From Desulfuromonadales bacterium (GTDB lineage: Bacteria; Desulfobacterota; Desulfuromonadia; Desulfuromonadales; BM103): a stretch of DNA of 5,944 nucleotides. The stretch is from the NCBI GenBank assembly GCA_029859485.1, contig JAOUDB010000174.1:1-5944 (forward strand), in the 5' to 3' direction. The notes under the pieces were generated by a model that saw only the letters and a program-made list of their open reading frames with translations, did no database searches and was not told the DNA's origin. How positions within the stretch are numbered: position 1 is the stretch's first letter; every line of letters starts with the position of its first letter. Below are positions 1 through 5,944 of this stretch, one piece after another. The translations under genes were made by a program, and so were the position numbers.

Positions 1-151
1 CGGCCGAAAAAAGATTGGTTCATGAAACAGGCGAATGTTTCCCCTGCATATACAACACGTTGGAGAAGTATTCCTAAGGTAAAATGAAAGCCTTCCGTGA
101 TCGCTTTGGATGCCTGTCCCCCCCCGAGCCTTCAAGCTTCAGACCAGAAGA

Positions 152-1570
152 TCAAGTTTTTCCTGCTCCGGATTGATGCAACGTCATCCTCATGACCAGC
201 AAGAGCACGAGCAGCAAGAGTGTAAAGTAACCAACAAACCAGGGGAGGGAGTTGATAAAGACTTGGTTTTTCAGTGCTGCTTCAAGCAGCCCCGGTTGGG
301 ACTGGATCGTCTGCTCGCGTAGAAATGCAAGCAGCAGCGCATAGAGCAGACCTATGCCACCGTAGCCCAGGTTGAGGAACAGACCTTTGAAGCTTAAGAC
401 CGTGGCGCGCTGTTCGGAGCTGGTGGCCTGGTTCAGGTAATGACTGAGGAAAAAACCCATCATGTACATACAGCTGAAGAGCAGCAGTGCCGGCAGCAGC
501 CCAACCCAGGGCCAGACGAAACACATCCCGCTCAGACCGAGCAGAATCAAGGTTGCGGTGAAGAGCAGGTTAAAGAGAGGGGTGCGTCGTTCTGTCAGTC
601 TGCGCGCCAGCACCGGCATGACAAAACCGCCCATCGCCAGAAGCGAGCCGAACACTCCGAACAAGGCTTCGGGGATCTCGATCAGTCGGTAATACTGGCT
701 CGCCATGGTCAGCAGCATGCGGATCACGCTGTCTCCAAGCAGACCACACAGCAGCAACATCAGCACAAACGGGGTGCGAAAAATCCAGCGGCTTGCCTGC
801 CAGACCAGCCGGAAGGCCAGCCTGCTTGTCTCTTTACCGCTGCCTGGAGCGAGCTCTGCCGTTGTCACTTCTCGCATCCTCAAGGTCGTCAACAAGGTCA
901 ACAGTGCTGAGCCGAGGGTGAAGTAGATTGGCAGACGCAGCGTGGTGTCGGCGGTGATCTGCCAGGACAGCCCAGCCAGGCTCATGAGTCGCTGCAGCAA
1001 AACCGGGTCGTAAAGCAAGCCGCCAAGGGTCATGGCGATGATGAAGCCGGCCGACTGTATCTGGATCTGTCGTTCTAGCACCCGACCCCAATCGGCACTG
1101 TCACCTTGCTGTTGCAGACTGTCGTAGGCCAGGGCTTCGTCGGCGCCGCTGGCCGCTGCCTCTGCCATGCCGCTGAGAATCCGGTTGACGACAAAAGCCC
1201 AGAACAAGAGCTCCAGATTGCCGCGCGGCACGAAGGCCCAGAGGGCAATCTCAACCACCATCAGGCTGCTTGCAAAGACAAGCAGGTTGCGGCGACCGAA
1301 GCTGTCGGCCAGGGCTCCGGAGGGAACCTCGCAAAGCACGATGGTTGCCGCCCACACTGCATTCAAGATGGCGAACTGAGAAAGGGTTAGACCAAAATCG
1401 AGGAACAGGATTGAGAAGACCGGGTAATAGAAACGCGCGTTGAACAAAACCCGAAAGATAATGAACAGCCGAACGTTGGGTATCTGGAAGGGTGAGGTGA
1501 CGGCTAGGCTCATGATCGTAGGGATCCATTGTTGGCATGCAGTTGTCAGGAGAACCCGCTCTGCTTTCAT
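152..1570 (-). CDS. MFS transporter, 12-TM permease
   Basis: Predicted inner-membrane major facilitator superfamily permease, 472 aa from the ATG at 1570, a usual length for a 12-helix MFS protein. Hydrophobic segments alternate with short loops through the whole protein, in two halves split by a hydrophilic loop near residues 230-265 (RMREVTT...GSGKETSR). The loop between helices 2 and 3 carries MFS motif A (GALADSFGRRN, residues 85-95, with Asp89, Gly92, Arg93 and Arg94). The stretch after helix 4 reads SGADEALAYDSL (141-152), and RATVLS (398-403) precedes helix 11; both recur in a large group of drug/metabolite MFS proteins. The start is uncertain. The frame also opens with TTG at 1579, and an ATG at 1513 (MSLAVTSPF) would put the start closer to helix 1; none has a strong Shine-Dalgarno. 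The gene is divergent from the ovothiol operon, so transport of ovothiol or a precursor is possible, but no residue shows substrate. Family assignment is firm, substrate unknown. Confidence 0.93.
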   Translation of the reverse strand: MKAERVLLTTACQQWIPTIMSLAVTSPFQIPNVRLFIIFRVLFNARFYYPVFSILFLDFGLTLSQFAILNAVWAATIVLCEVPSGALADSFGRRNLLVFASSLMVVEIALWAFVPRGNLELLFWAFVVNRILSGMAEAAASGADEALAYDSLQQQGDSADWGRVLERQIQIQSAGFIIAMTLGGLLYDPVLLQRLMSLAGLSWQITADTTLRLPIYFTLGSALLTLLTTLRMREVTTAELAPGSGKETSRLAFRLVWQASRWIFRTPFVLMLLLCGLLGDSVIRMLLTMASQYYRLIEIPEALFGVFGSLLAMGGFVMPVLARRLTERRTPLFNLLFTATLILLGLSGMCFVWPWVGLLPALLLFSCMYMMGFFLSHYLNQATSSEQRATVLSFKGLFLNLGYGGIGLLYALLLAFLREQTIQSQPGLLEAALKNQVFINSLPWFVGYFTLLLLVLLLVMRMTLHQSGAGKT

Positions 1571-1653
1571 GATATCCAACTTTGTAATCTTAACGCAAAA
1601 TTCCGCGCTTTAAATTTTCAGACAATATTTATAACGTCCGTTCGCTTTGCTCA

Positions 1654-1751
1654 CTCGAGACACGGGGTGCGCAGAGAACACAGAGGAAGAAAAAACTACA
1701 AAGTTTCATTTTGGTTGGTCTTTCTCTGCGGTCTCTGCGCCTCCGTGTGAG
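1654..1751. repeat. Imperfect inverted repeat of 9-mer units
   Basis: The left arm (1654-1690) and the reverse complement of the right arm (1719-1751) align as ACACGGGGTGCGCAGAGA versus ACACGGAGGCGCAGAGA, then on through CAGAG and AAGA. About 26 of 30 positions match after small gaps. The arms flank a 28-base AT-rich centre. Each arm has an internal period of about 9 bases: CAGAGAACA then CAGAGGAAG on the left, CTCTGCGGT then CTCTGCGCC on the right. Transcribed from either side it would fold into a long hairpin. I recall similar CGCAGAG/CACGGAG intergenic repeats from deltaproteobacterial genomes, which would make it a dispersed, possibly miniature mobile, element. No transposase or clear target duplication is seen. 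Confidence 0.75.
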
Positions 1752-1899
1752 GCAGGTTTTGCTTTTGTTTTGCAGTTGTCCGTGATTGTACGTGCCAAAA
1801 TGGTTTTTCCGTATTGCAATCGACCAATCAGAGCCCAACTTGAGTAAAGCAGATGACCCGATACAATTATTCAGGCCATACAGTAATTGTTTGTGGCTT

Positions 1900-1908
1900 T
1901 GTTATAAT
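1900..1908 (+). promoter_or_regulatory. Extended -10 promoter for ovoA
   Basis: TGTTATAAT gives a perfect -10 hexamer (TATAAT, 1903-1908) preceded by the TGn extension. No good -35 hexamer lies 16-18 bases upstream (ACAGTA is the 17-spaced candidate), as is common for extended -10 sigma-70 promoters. Transcription would start near 1914-1916, giving a leader of about 30 bases before the ATG at 1945. It sits downstream of the inverted repeat, so the repeat would not be in this transcript. Confidence 0.6.
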
Positions 1909-1933
1909 GAGGTTGGCAAATACAATGAGCAAT

Positions 1934-1940
1934 AAAGGGG
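1934..1940 (+). promoter_or_regulatory. Ribosome binding site of ovoA
   Basis: AAAGGGG lies 4 bases before the ATG at 1945. It is purine-rich and a fair Shine-Dalgarno match, with spacing on the short side. It supports this ATG, which also places the conserved AEIRDYF...RLYETL segment at the expected distance from the N terminus. Confidence 0.55.
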
Positions 1941-1944
1941 CGCT

Positions 1945-4053
1945 ATGGATCTCCGAAACACTCGCACCACTATCCTCAACGAAGGCTCTGTTGAGGACAA
2001 GCGTGCCGAAATCCGTGATTATTTCCAGAAATCATTCACAATCGACGAGCGGCTTTACGAAACGCTGGCCAACGACCAGGCTTTCTACCTGCGTGCCGAG
2101 CCGCTGCGCCATCCGCTGATTTTCTATTTGGGTCACACCGCGGTCTTTTACGTCAATAAGCTGATCGTCGCCAAGATCATCGAGGAACGCATCAATCCCC
2201 ACTATGAGGCGCTGTTTTCCATCGGCGTCGACGAGATGTCGTGGGATGATCTGAATGACGACAACTATGACTGGCCAAGCGTCGCCGAGGTCAAGGCCTA
2301 CCGTGACCAGGTCCGGATTATGGTTGATCATGTGATCGAGACACTTCCCCTCGCGCTGCCCATTGATTGGGACAACCCTTTCTGGGCGATCATGATGGGG
2401 ATCGAACATTCACGCATCCACCTGGAGACCTCTTCTGTCATTATCCGCCGTCTGCCCCTTGATCAGGTGCGGCCGTTGCCGCTCTGGGAGATCTGCGAGG
2501 AATCGGGTGTGGCTCCGCAAAACCAACTTTTGCCGGTTGCAGGCGGCACTGTCACTCTCGGCAAGGGCCGAAACCATGCGCTTTACGGCTGGGACAACGA
2601 GTTCGGTCGACACCAGTTTCATGTGGACGATTTCGAGGCCAGCAAGTACCTGGTGTCGAACCGGGAATTTATGGCTTTTGTCGAGGCTGGCGGCTACCGA
2701 AACGAGACCTGTTGGACCAAGGAGGGCTGGCGTTGGCTTGGTTTCAGCGAAAGCGAACAACCGCTCTTCTGGGTCAAAAGCGGAAGCAGCTATCGTTTAC
2801 GCACTATGGCCCGGGAGATTGCCATGCCCTGGGACTGGCCGGTTGAGGTCAACTACCTCGAAGCCAAGGCTTTTTGCAACTGGAAGGCCAAAGAGAGCGG
2901 CCTGCCGATCCGCTTGCCGTCCGAGGATGAATGGTATCGGCTGCACGACCTGCATGAGATCCCCGATCAGCCCTACTGGCCGCAAGCTCCGGGCAATATC
3001 AACCTCGAGTACTGGGCCTCTTCCTGTCCGGTGAACCGCTTCTCCTTTGGCGATTTTTTTGATCTGATCGGCAACGTCTGGCAGTGGACTGAAACACCGA
3101 TTTCCGGCTTTACCGGCTTCGAGGTGCACCCCTGGTACGACGATTTTTCTACACCGACCTTTGACACCCAACACAACCTGATCAAGGGCGGCTCATGGAT
3201 TTCCACCGGCAACGAGGCGACCCGCGATGCGCGTTACGCTTTTCGCCGGCACTTCTTTCAACATGCGGGCTTCCGCTATGTTGCCGCTGAGCAGGAACTG
3301 GAAGGCACCGAAGCGATGTACGAGACCGACGATTCCGTCGCCCAGTACTGTGACGCTCATTTCGGACCGGTGAAATTCGGTGTGCCTAACTTCTCTGCCC
3401 AGTTGGTGAAGATTTGCCTGCAATTCTTGGCCGATCGGCCGAAAAACCGCGCCCTCGATCTCGGCTGCGCGGTGGGCCGCTCCAGCTTTGAGCTGGCCAA
3501 GCATTTCAACTTTGTCACAGGCATCGACTTCTCTGCACGCTTCATCCGCATCGCCCACCAGTTGCAGGAAAAGGGCGTGACCCATTACCAGCTCCCGGAA
3601 GAGGGTGAGATTGTTTCTTTCCACGAGACGCGTCTGAGTGACTTCGGCTTGTCCGAAAATCGCGATAAGATCGAGTTCGTGCAAGGCGATGCCCATAACC
3701 TGAAGCCGCAGTTCACCGGTTACGACCTGGTGCTGGCAGCCAATCTGCTTGATCGGCTCTACGATCCGTCACATTTCCTGTCGAGCATTCATGAGCGGAT
3801 CAATCCCGGGGGGCTGCTGGTGCTTGCTTCGCCCTATACCTGGCTGGAAGAATTTACCAAGAAGGAAAACTGGGTTGGCGGAATCCGCCTCGCTGGAGAG
3901 CCCTTCACCACTCTGGATGGGCTGACGCAACAACTGGGCAGCCATTTCCGCATGCTCGAAGAACCGCGTGATGTCGAATTCGTGATCCGCGAAACGGCGC
4001 GCAAGTTCCAACATACCATCTCGCAGTTGAGCGTCTGGGAGAGAACCTCCTGA
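1945..4053 (+). CDS. ovoA: OvoA: 5-histidylcysteine sulfoxide synthase / mercaptohistidine N-methyltransferase
   Basis: Cytoplasmic 702-aa trifunctional-architecture enzyme of ovothiol A biosynthesis. Residues about 15-175 form a DinB-like domain with the non-haem iron ligands of the family: His64 in YLGHTA and His155/His159 in EHSRIHLE (HX3HXE). Residues about 195-450 form the formylglycine-generating-enzyme-like (FGE-sulfatase) domain, with RLPSEDEW (323-330), GNVWQWTE (376-383), KGGSW (414-418) and FRRHFFQHAGFRYV (433-446). Residues about 470-700 form a SAM-dependent methyltransferase domain with motif I LDLGCAVGRS (504-513), GIDFS (526-530) and GDAHNL (581-586). By family knowledge, the N-terminal part uses O2 and Fe(II) to couple cysteine to histidine C5 as the sulfoxide, and the C-terminal domain methylates the imidazole after C-S cleavage. 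All key motifs look intact. Its stop overlaps the start of the PLP lyase gene by one base, indicating one operon. Confidence 0.96.
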   Translation: MDLRNTRTTILNEGSVEDKRAEIRDYFQKSFTIDERLYETLANDQAFYLRAEPLRHPLIFYLGHTAVFYVNKLIVAKIIEERINPHYEALFSIGVDEMSWDDLNDDNYDWPSVAEVKAYRDQVRIMVDHVIETLPLALPIDWDNPFWAIMMGIEHSRIHLETSSVIIRRLPLDQVRPLPLWEICEESGVAPQNQLLPVAGGTVTLGKGRNHALYGWDNEFGRHQFHVDDFEASKYLVSNREFMAFVEAGGYRNETCWTKEGWRWLGFSESEQPLFWVKSGSSYRLRTMAREIAMPWDWPVEVNYLEAKAFCNWKAKESGLPIRLPSEDEWYRLHDLHEIPDQPYWPQAPGNINLEYWASSCPVNRFSFGDFFDLIGNVWQWTETPISGFTGFEVHPWYDDFSTPTFDTQHNLIKGGSWISTGNEATRDARYAFRRHFFQHAGFRYVAAEQELEGTEAMYETDDSVAQYCDAHFGPVKFGVPNFSAQLVKICLQFLADRPKNRALDLGCAVGRSSFELAKHFNFVTGIDFSARFIRIAHQLQEKGVTHYQLPEEGEIVSFHETRLSDFGLSENRDKIEFVQGDAHNLKPQFTGYDLVLAANLLDRLYDPSHFLSSIHERINPGGLLVLASPYTWLEEFTKKENWVGGIRLAGEPFTTLDGLTQQLGSHFRMLEEPRDVEFVIRETARKFQHTISQLSVWERTS
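4037..4044 (+). promoter_or_regulatory. Ribosome binding site of the PLP lyase gene
   Basis: GGGAGAGA inside the last codons of ovoA lies about 8-11 bases before the ATG at 4053. Together with the TGATG stop/start overlap it supports this start and translational coupling. Confidence 0.5.
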
Positions 4054-5234
4054 TGACGCCCCGCTTTGATATTGAGCGAGCCCGCCGCGAAACCCGTGGT
4101 TGTGAAGAGCGCATTCATTTCAACAACGCCGGTGCCTCTCTGCCGCCGATTCCGGTGGCCGATGCTCTCTACGACTATTTGCGCGAGGAGGAAGAGCAGG
4201 GCGGCTACGAAGTCATGGTCCGGCGTGCTGCGGAACTGGACCATTTTTACACCGCTGCCGCGCAGCTGCTCAACTGTTCGGCCGATGAAATCGCCTTTGC
4301 CGACAGCGCCACCCGGGCCTGGAACGCCGCCTTCTACGCCTTCGATTTTCAGCCGGGAGACCAAATCCTCGCCAGCAGCGCCGAGTATGGCAGTAGTTTG
4401 GTGGCCCTTCTGCACCAGGCAAAGCGCCTTGGGGCCGAGATCTCCTGGGTGCCGGATGACCCCACGGGCCAGATCGACATCAACAGCCTTGAGAGCCAGA
4501 TCGACAAGCGGGTCAAATTGATCTGTCTCACCCAGGTCCCCTCAGGTAGCGGTTTGGTCAACCCTGCTGCAGAGGTCGGCAAGGTCGCAAAAGCGGCAGG
4601 CATCCCTTACCTGCTGGATGCTTGCCAGGCTCTTGGTCAGATGCCGGTCGATGTCGATCAGCTCGGCTGTGATCTCCTGTGCGGTACCGGTCGCAAGTTT
4701 CTACGTGGCCCGCGCGGCACCGGCCTGCTCTATGTGCGTAAAAGCCTGCTCGAACAACTCGAACCCAACCAACTCAACCATCACGCTGCACCATTACTGT
4801 CTGCCAACAACTACCAGCTCCGCAGCGATGCAAAACGCTTCGAATGTTGGGAACGCAGCTATGCCGCTCAGCTTGCCCTCGGTGTCGCCATTGACTATGC
4901 CCTCGCCTGGGGACTCGGAGCTATCAGCGAGCGGGTCAGATTCCTTGCTGCAACACTGCGCCAAAAACTCGCCGATATCGACGGGGTGACCATTGCTGAT
5001 CAGGGGCTCGAGCCGTGTGCTATCGTCACCTTCTCCTGTGCACAGATACCTGCCGATCAGTTGCAGCAACAGCTGGCACTTCGGCAGATCAACACCTCAA
5101 GCGTGCCTTTCTCTGCCAACCCTGTCAGCTCTGAAAAGCTTCACCACCCGGCCTTGCTGCGTGCCTCGCCGCATTACTACAATACCGTTGAGGAAATTGA
5201 GCACTTTGTCGCCGAGCTGAAGCAGCTTCTTTAA
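4053..5234 (+). CDS. ovoB: PLP-dependent sulfoxide lyase, EgtE/OvoB-like (aminotransferase class V fold)
   Basis: Cytoplasmic fold-type I PLP enzyme of 393 aa, the usual length for class V aminotransferase-fold proteins. HFNNAGASLPP (22-32) is the conserved N-terminal segment. FADSATRAWNAAF (82-94) leads into the cofactor phosphate-binding region. LLDACQALGQMPVD (187-200) carries Asp189, expected to contact the pyridine nitrogen. GTGRKFLRGPRGTG (211-224) carries Lys215, the expected Schiff-base lysine. The GxGRKFLRGPRGTG form is typical of EgtE-like proteins. Immediately downstream of ovoA and overlapping it by one base (TGATG), it is the expected lyase that splits 5-histidylcysteine sulfoxide into 5-thiohistidine, pyruvate and ammonia. 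Fold and cofactor use are firm. The OvoB role is inferred from context and resemblance; a cysteine desulfurase-like or other lyase activity cannot be excluded from sequence alone. Confidence 0.88.
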   Translation: MTPRFDIERARRETRGCEERIHFNNAGASLPPIPVADALYDYLREEEEQGGYEVMVRRAAELDHFYTAAAQLLNCSADEIAFADSATRAWNAAFYAFDFQPGDQILASSAEYGSSLVALLHQAKRLGAEISWVPDDPTGQIDINSLESQIDKRVKLICLTQVPSGSGLVNPAAEVGKVAKAAGIPYLLDACQALGQMPVDVDQLGCDLLCGTGRKFLRGPRGTGLLYVRKSLLEQLEPNQLNHHAAPLLSANNYQLRSDAKRFECWERSYAAQLALGVAIDYALAWGLGAISERVRFLAATLRQKLADIDGVTIADQGLEPCAIVTFSCAQIPADQLQQQLALRQINTSSVPFSANPVSSEKLHHPALLRASPHYYNTVEEIEHFVAELKQLL

Positions 5235-5328
5235 AAGAAAGTTCTTGGAATGTTGAGACCTGACAACTGTCGCTGATTGAGATGTTCCTCACCTTTTGTT
5301 CTGAATTTCCACTCTGTACGGACGTAGC

Positions 5329-5944
5329 TCAAGTCTTGACCAATGGCCGTATAGAGCTGAAGCCTCCGTCAACAGCCAAAACCTGCCCGGTTACCCATTC
5401 CGCCTCATTAGCGAGTAACCAGCAGATGGCCTTAGCCGCATCATCGACATGACCATAACGGCCAAGTGGATATTGAGCAGCAAGTTGTTCTTCGGCCTTT
5501 GCTCCTTTGAAAAACCCTTCTGTTGCCGCACTGCGAATCAAGCCGAGAGCGATCCCGTTAATGCGTATTCCTCGACCGGCATAATCAGCAGCAGCACTTC
5601 GGATTAGCCCTTCCACACCTGCTTTTGCAGCCGCGATCGCCGCATGGTTGCCAATCCCAATGCGTCCGGCAATGGAACTGACCAAAACAGCAGATCCGCT
5701 AGTTTTATGATCTAACAGTCCCTGGATGAATTTCTGCAGGGTGAAGAAGGCGCTGTCCAGATTATTCTGCAGGCAGGATCGATACTGTTCCTGTGTCGTG
5801 CGGTGCATCGGTCTGATTATGATGCTGCCCGCACAGTGAGCAAGCAGTGTGGGAGGCTCACCGTATTGGCTGTTGATCGCATGAAAGAGCTGATCGACCG
5901 CTTCCGAACAGGAAAGATCTGCGGAGACCTTCAACCCATCGGCT
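5329..5944 (-). CDS. SDR family oxidoreductase, 5'-truncated by window edge, atypical active site
   Basis: C-terminal four-fifths or so of a short-chain dehydrogenase/reductase. The frame is open to base 5944 (…ADGLKVSADLS) and the N-terminal TGxxxGxG nucleotide-binding loop lies outside the window, so the TTG at 5934 is not a real start. Visible in order: VSADLS at the end of beta-3, AHCAG in the NNAG position, LVSSIAG with the catalytic Ser, the helix NHAAIAAAKAGVEGL, RGIRINGIALGL (usually VNxVAPGL), and PLGRYGHVDDAAKAI…WVTGQVLAVDGG near the C terminus. The YxxxK tyrosine is Ile (ATC, complement of 5635-5637), while the Lys (complement of 5623-5625) is kept. From memory, a subfamily with NHEAIAAAKAG shares this change, so it is probably not a sequencing error. 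Substrate unknown. The gene converges on the ovothiol operon and is probably separate from it. Confidence 0.9.
   Translation of the reverse strand, partial: ADGLKVSADLSCSEAVDQLFHAINSQYGEPPTLLAHCAGSIIIRPMHRTTQEQYRSCLQNNLDSAFFTLQKFIQGLLDHKTSGSAVLVSSIAGRIGIGNHAAIAAAKAGVEGLIRSAAADYAGRGIRINGIALGLIRSAATEGFFKGAKAEEQLAAQYPLGRYGHVDDAAKAICWLLANEAEWVTGQVLAVDGGFSSIRPLVKT

Larger units (their letters stand above)
1571..1944. other. Divergent intergenic region
   Basis: About 370 bases separate the transporter from ovoA, long compared with the 1-base overlap and 94-base gap elsewhere in the window. No credible gene is seen: the short open frames are low-complexity or overlap the inverted repeat. The left part (about 1575-1640) is AT-rich and must carry the transporter's promoter on the minus strand. 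TATAAA (complement of 1628-1633) and TTGTCT (complement of 1619-1624) are possible elements, but no pair with proper spacing is convincing. The middle (1654-1751) holds a large imperfect inverted repeat. The right part holds an extended -10 promoter and the ribosome binding site of ovoA. Confidence 0.8.

Noticed and set aside
3..77. Open frame from the left edge ending in …NTLEKYS then TAA at 75-77, possibly the tail of an upstream plus-strand gene.
   Set aside because: Only 24 codons are visible, another frame (ending at 87) is also open, and no family motif is recognisable. Coding status cannot be decided from this fragment.
118..125. Run of eight C residues, a possible slipped-strand phase-variation tract.
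   Set aside because: It lies downstream of the transporter stop codon, outside any supported gene or promoter, and a run of eight is not exceptional.
137..150. Small CTTC/GAAG hairpin just beyond the transporter stop codon, as a terminator.
   Set aside because: The stem is only 4 base pairs and there is no T tract following it on the minus strand.
440..910. 156-codon plus-strand open frame inside the transporter gene.
   Set aside because: Gln/His-rich low-complexity translation, antisense to a clearly conserved MFS protein; a shadow frame.
1646..1763. TTTGCT at 1646-1651 and 1758-1763 flanking the inverted repeat, as a target-site duplication of a mobile element.
   Set aside because: A six-base match at unequal distances (2 and 6 bases) from the repeat ends is easily chance, and there are no transposase-type terminal sequences.
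3834..4415. 193-codon minus-strand open frame spanning the ovoA/ovoB junction.
   Set aside because: Opposite strand to two well-supported genes and no recognisable domain; a shadow frame typical of GC-rich coding DNA.
5235..5328. Possible bidirectional terminator between the convergent ovoB and SDR genes.
   Set aside because: Only short stems (AAGA/TCTT near 5235-5246, TGAG/CTCA near 5277-5291) are seen, without a GC-rich stem plus T tract on either strand.

Overview
The window looks like chromosomal DNA from a Gram-negative, moderately GC-rich bacterium. A deltaproteobacterial (Desulfuromonadales-like) host is my best guess. It rests on the dense coding style and on an intergenic inverted repeat built from 9-base CGCAGAGAA/CTCTGCGGT-like units, a repeat style I recall from that group. 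No marker gene confirms the taxonomy, so it is tentative.

Layout from left to right: bases 1-151 hold nothing I can assign. A minus-strand major facilitator superfamily (MFS) transporter fills about 152-1570. An intergenic region of about 370 bases (1571-1944) follows. It contains an imperfect inverted repeat (1654-1751), an extended -10 promoter (1900-1908) and a purine-rich ribosome binding site for the next gene. A two-gene plus-strand operon runs 1945-5234. Its first gene is a three-domain OvoA (5-histidylcysteine sulfoxide synthase fused to a mercaptohistidine N-methyltransferase). Its second is a class V aminotransferase-fold PLP enzyme of the EgtE/OvoB sulfoxide-lyase type, joined to ovoA by a one-base stop/start overlap. 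After a 94-base gap with no convincing terminator comes a convergent minus-strand short-chain dehydrogenase/reductase (SDR) gene, cut by the right edge of the window.

The core is a compact ovothiol A biosynthesis locus. The OvoA N-terminal part would join cysteine to C5 of histidine with O2 to give the sulfoxide. The PLP lyase would cleave the C-S bond to release 5-thiohistidine. The OvoA C-terminal domain would then methylate the imidazole with SAM. The divergent MFS protein could move a related small molecule, but that rests on position alone. The SDR is probably unrelated; it is notable because Ile replaces the catalytic Tyr of the YxxxK motif. This is mainly a known pathway in an informative arrangement. 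I see no clearly new multi-gene system.
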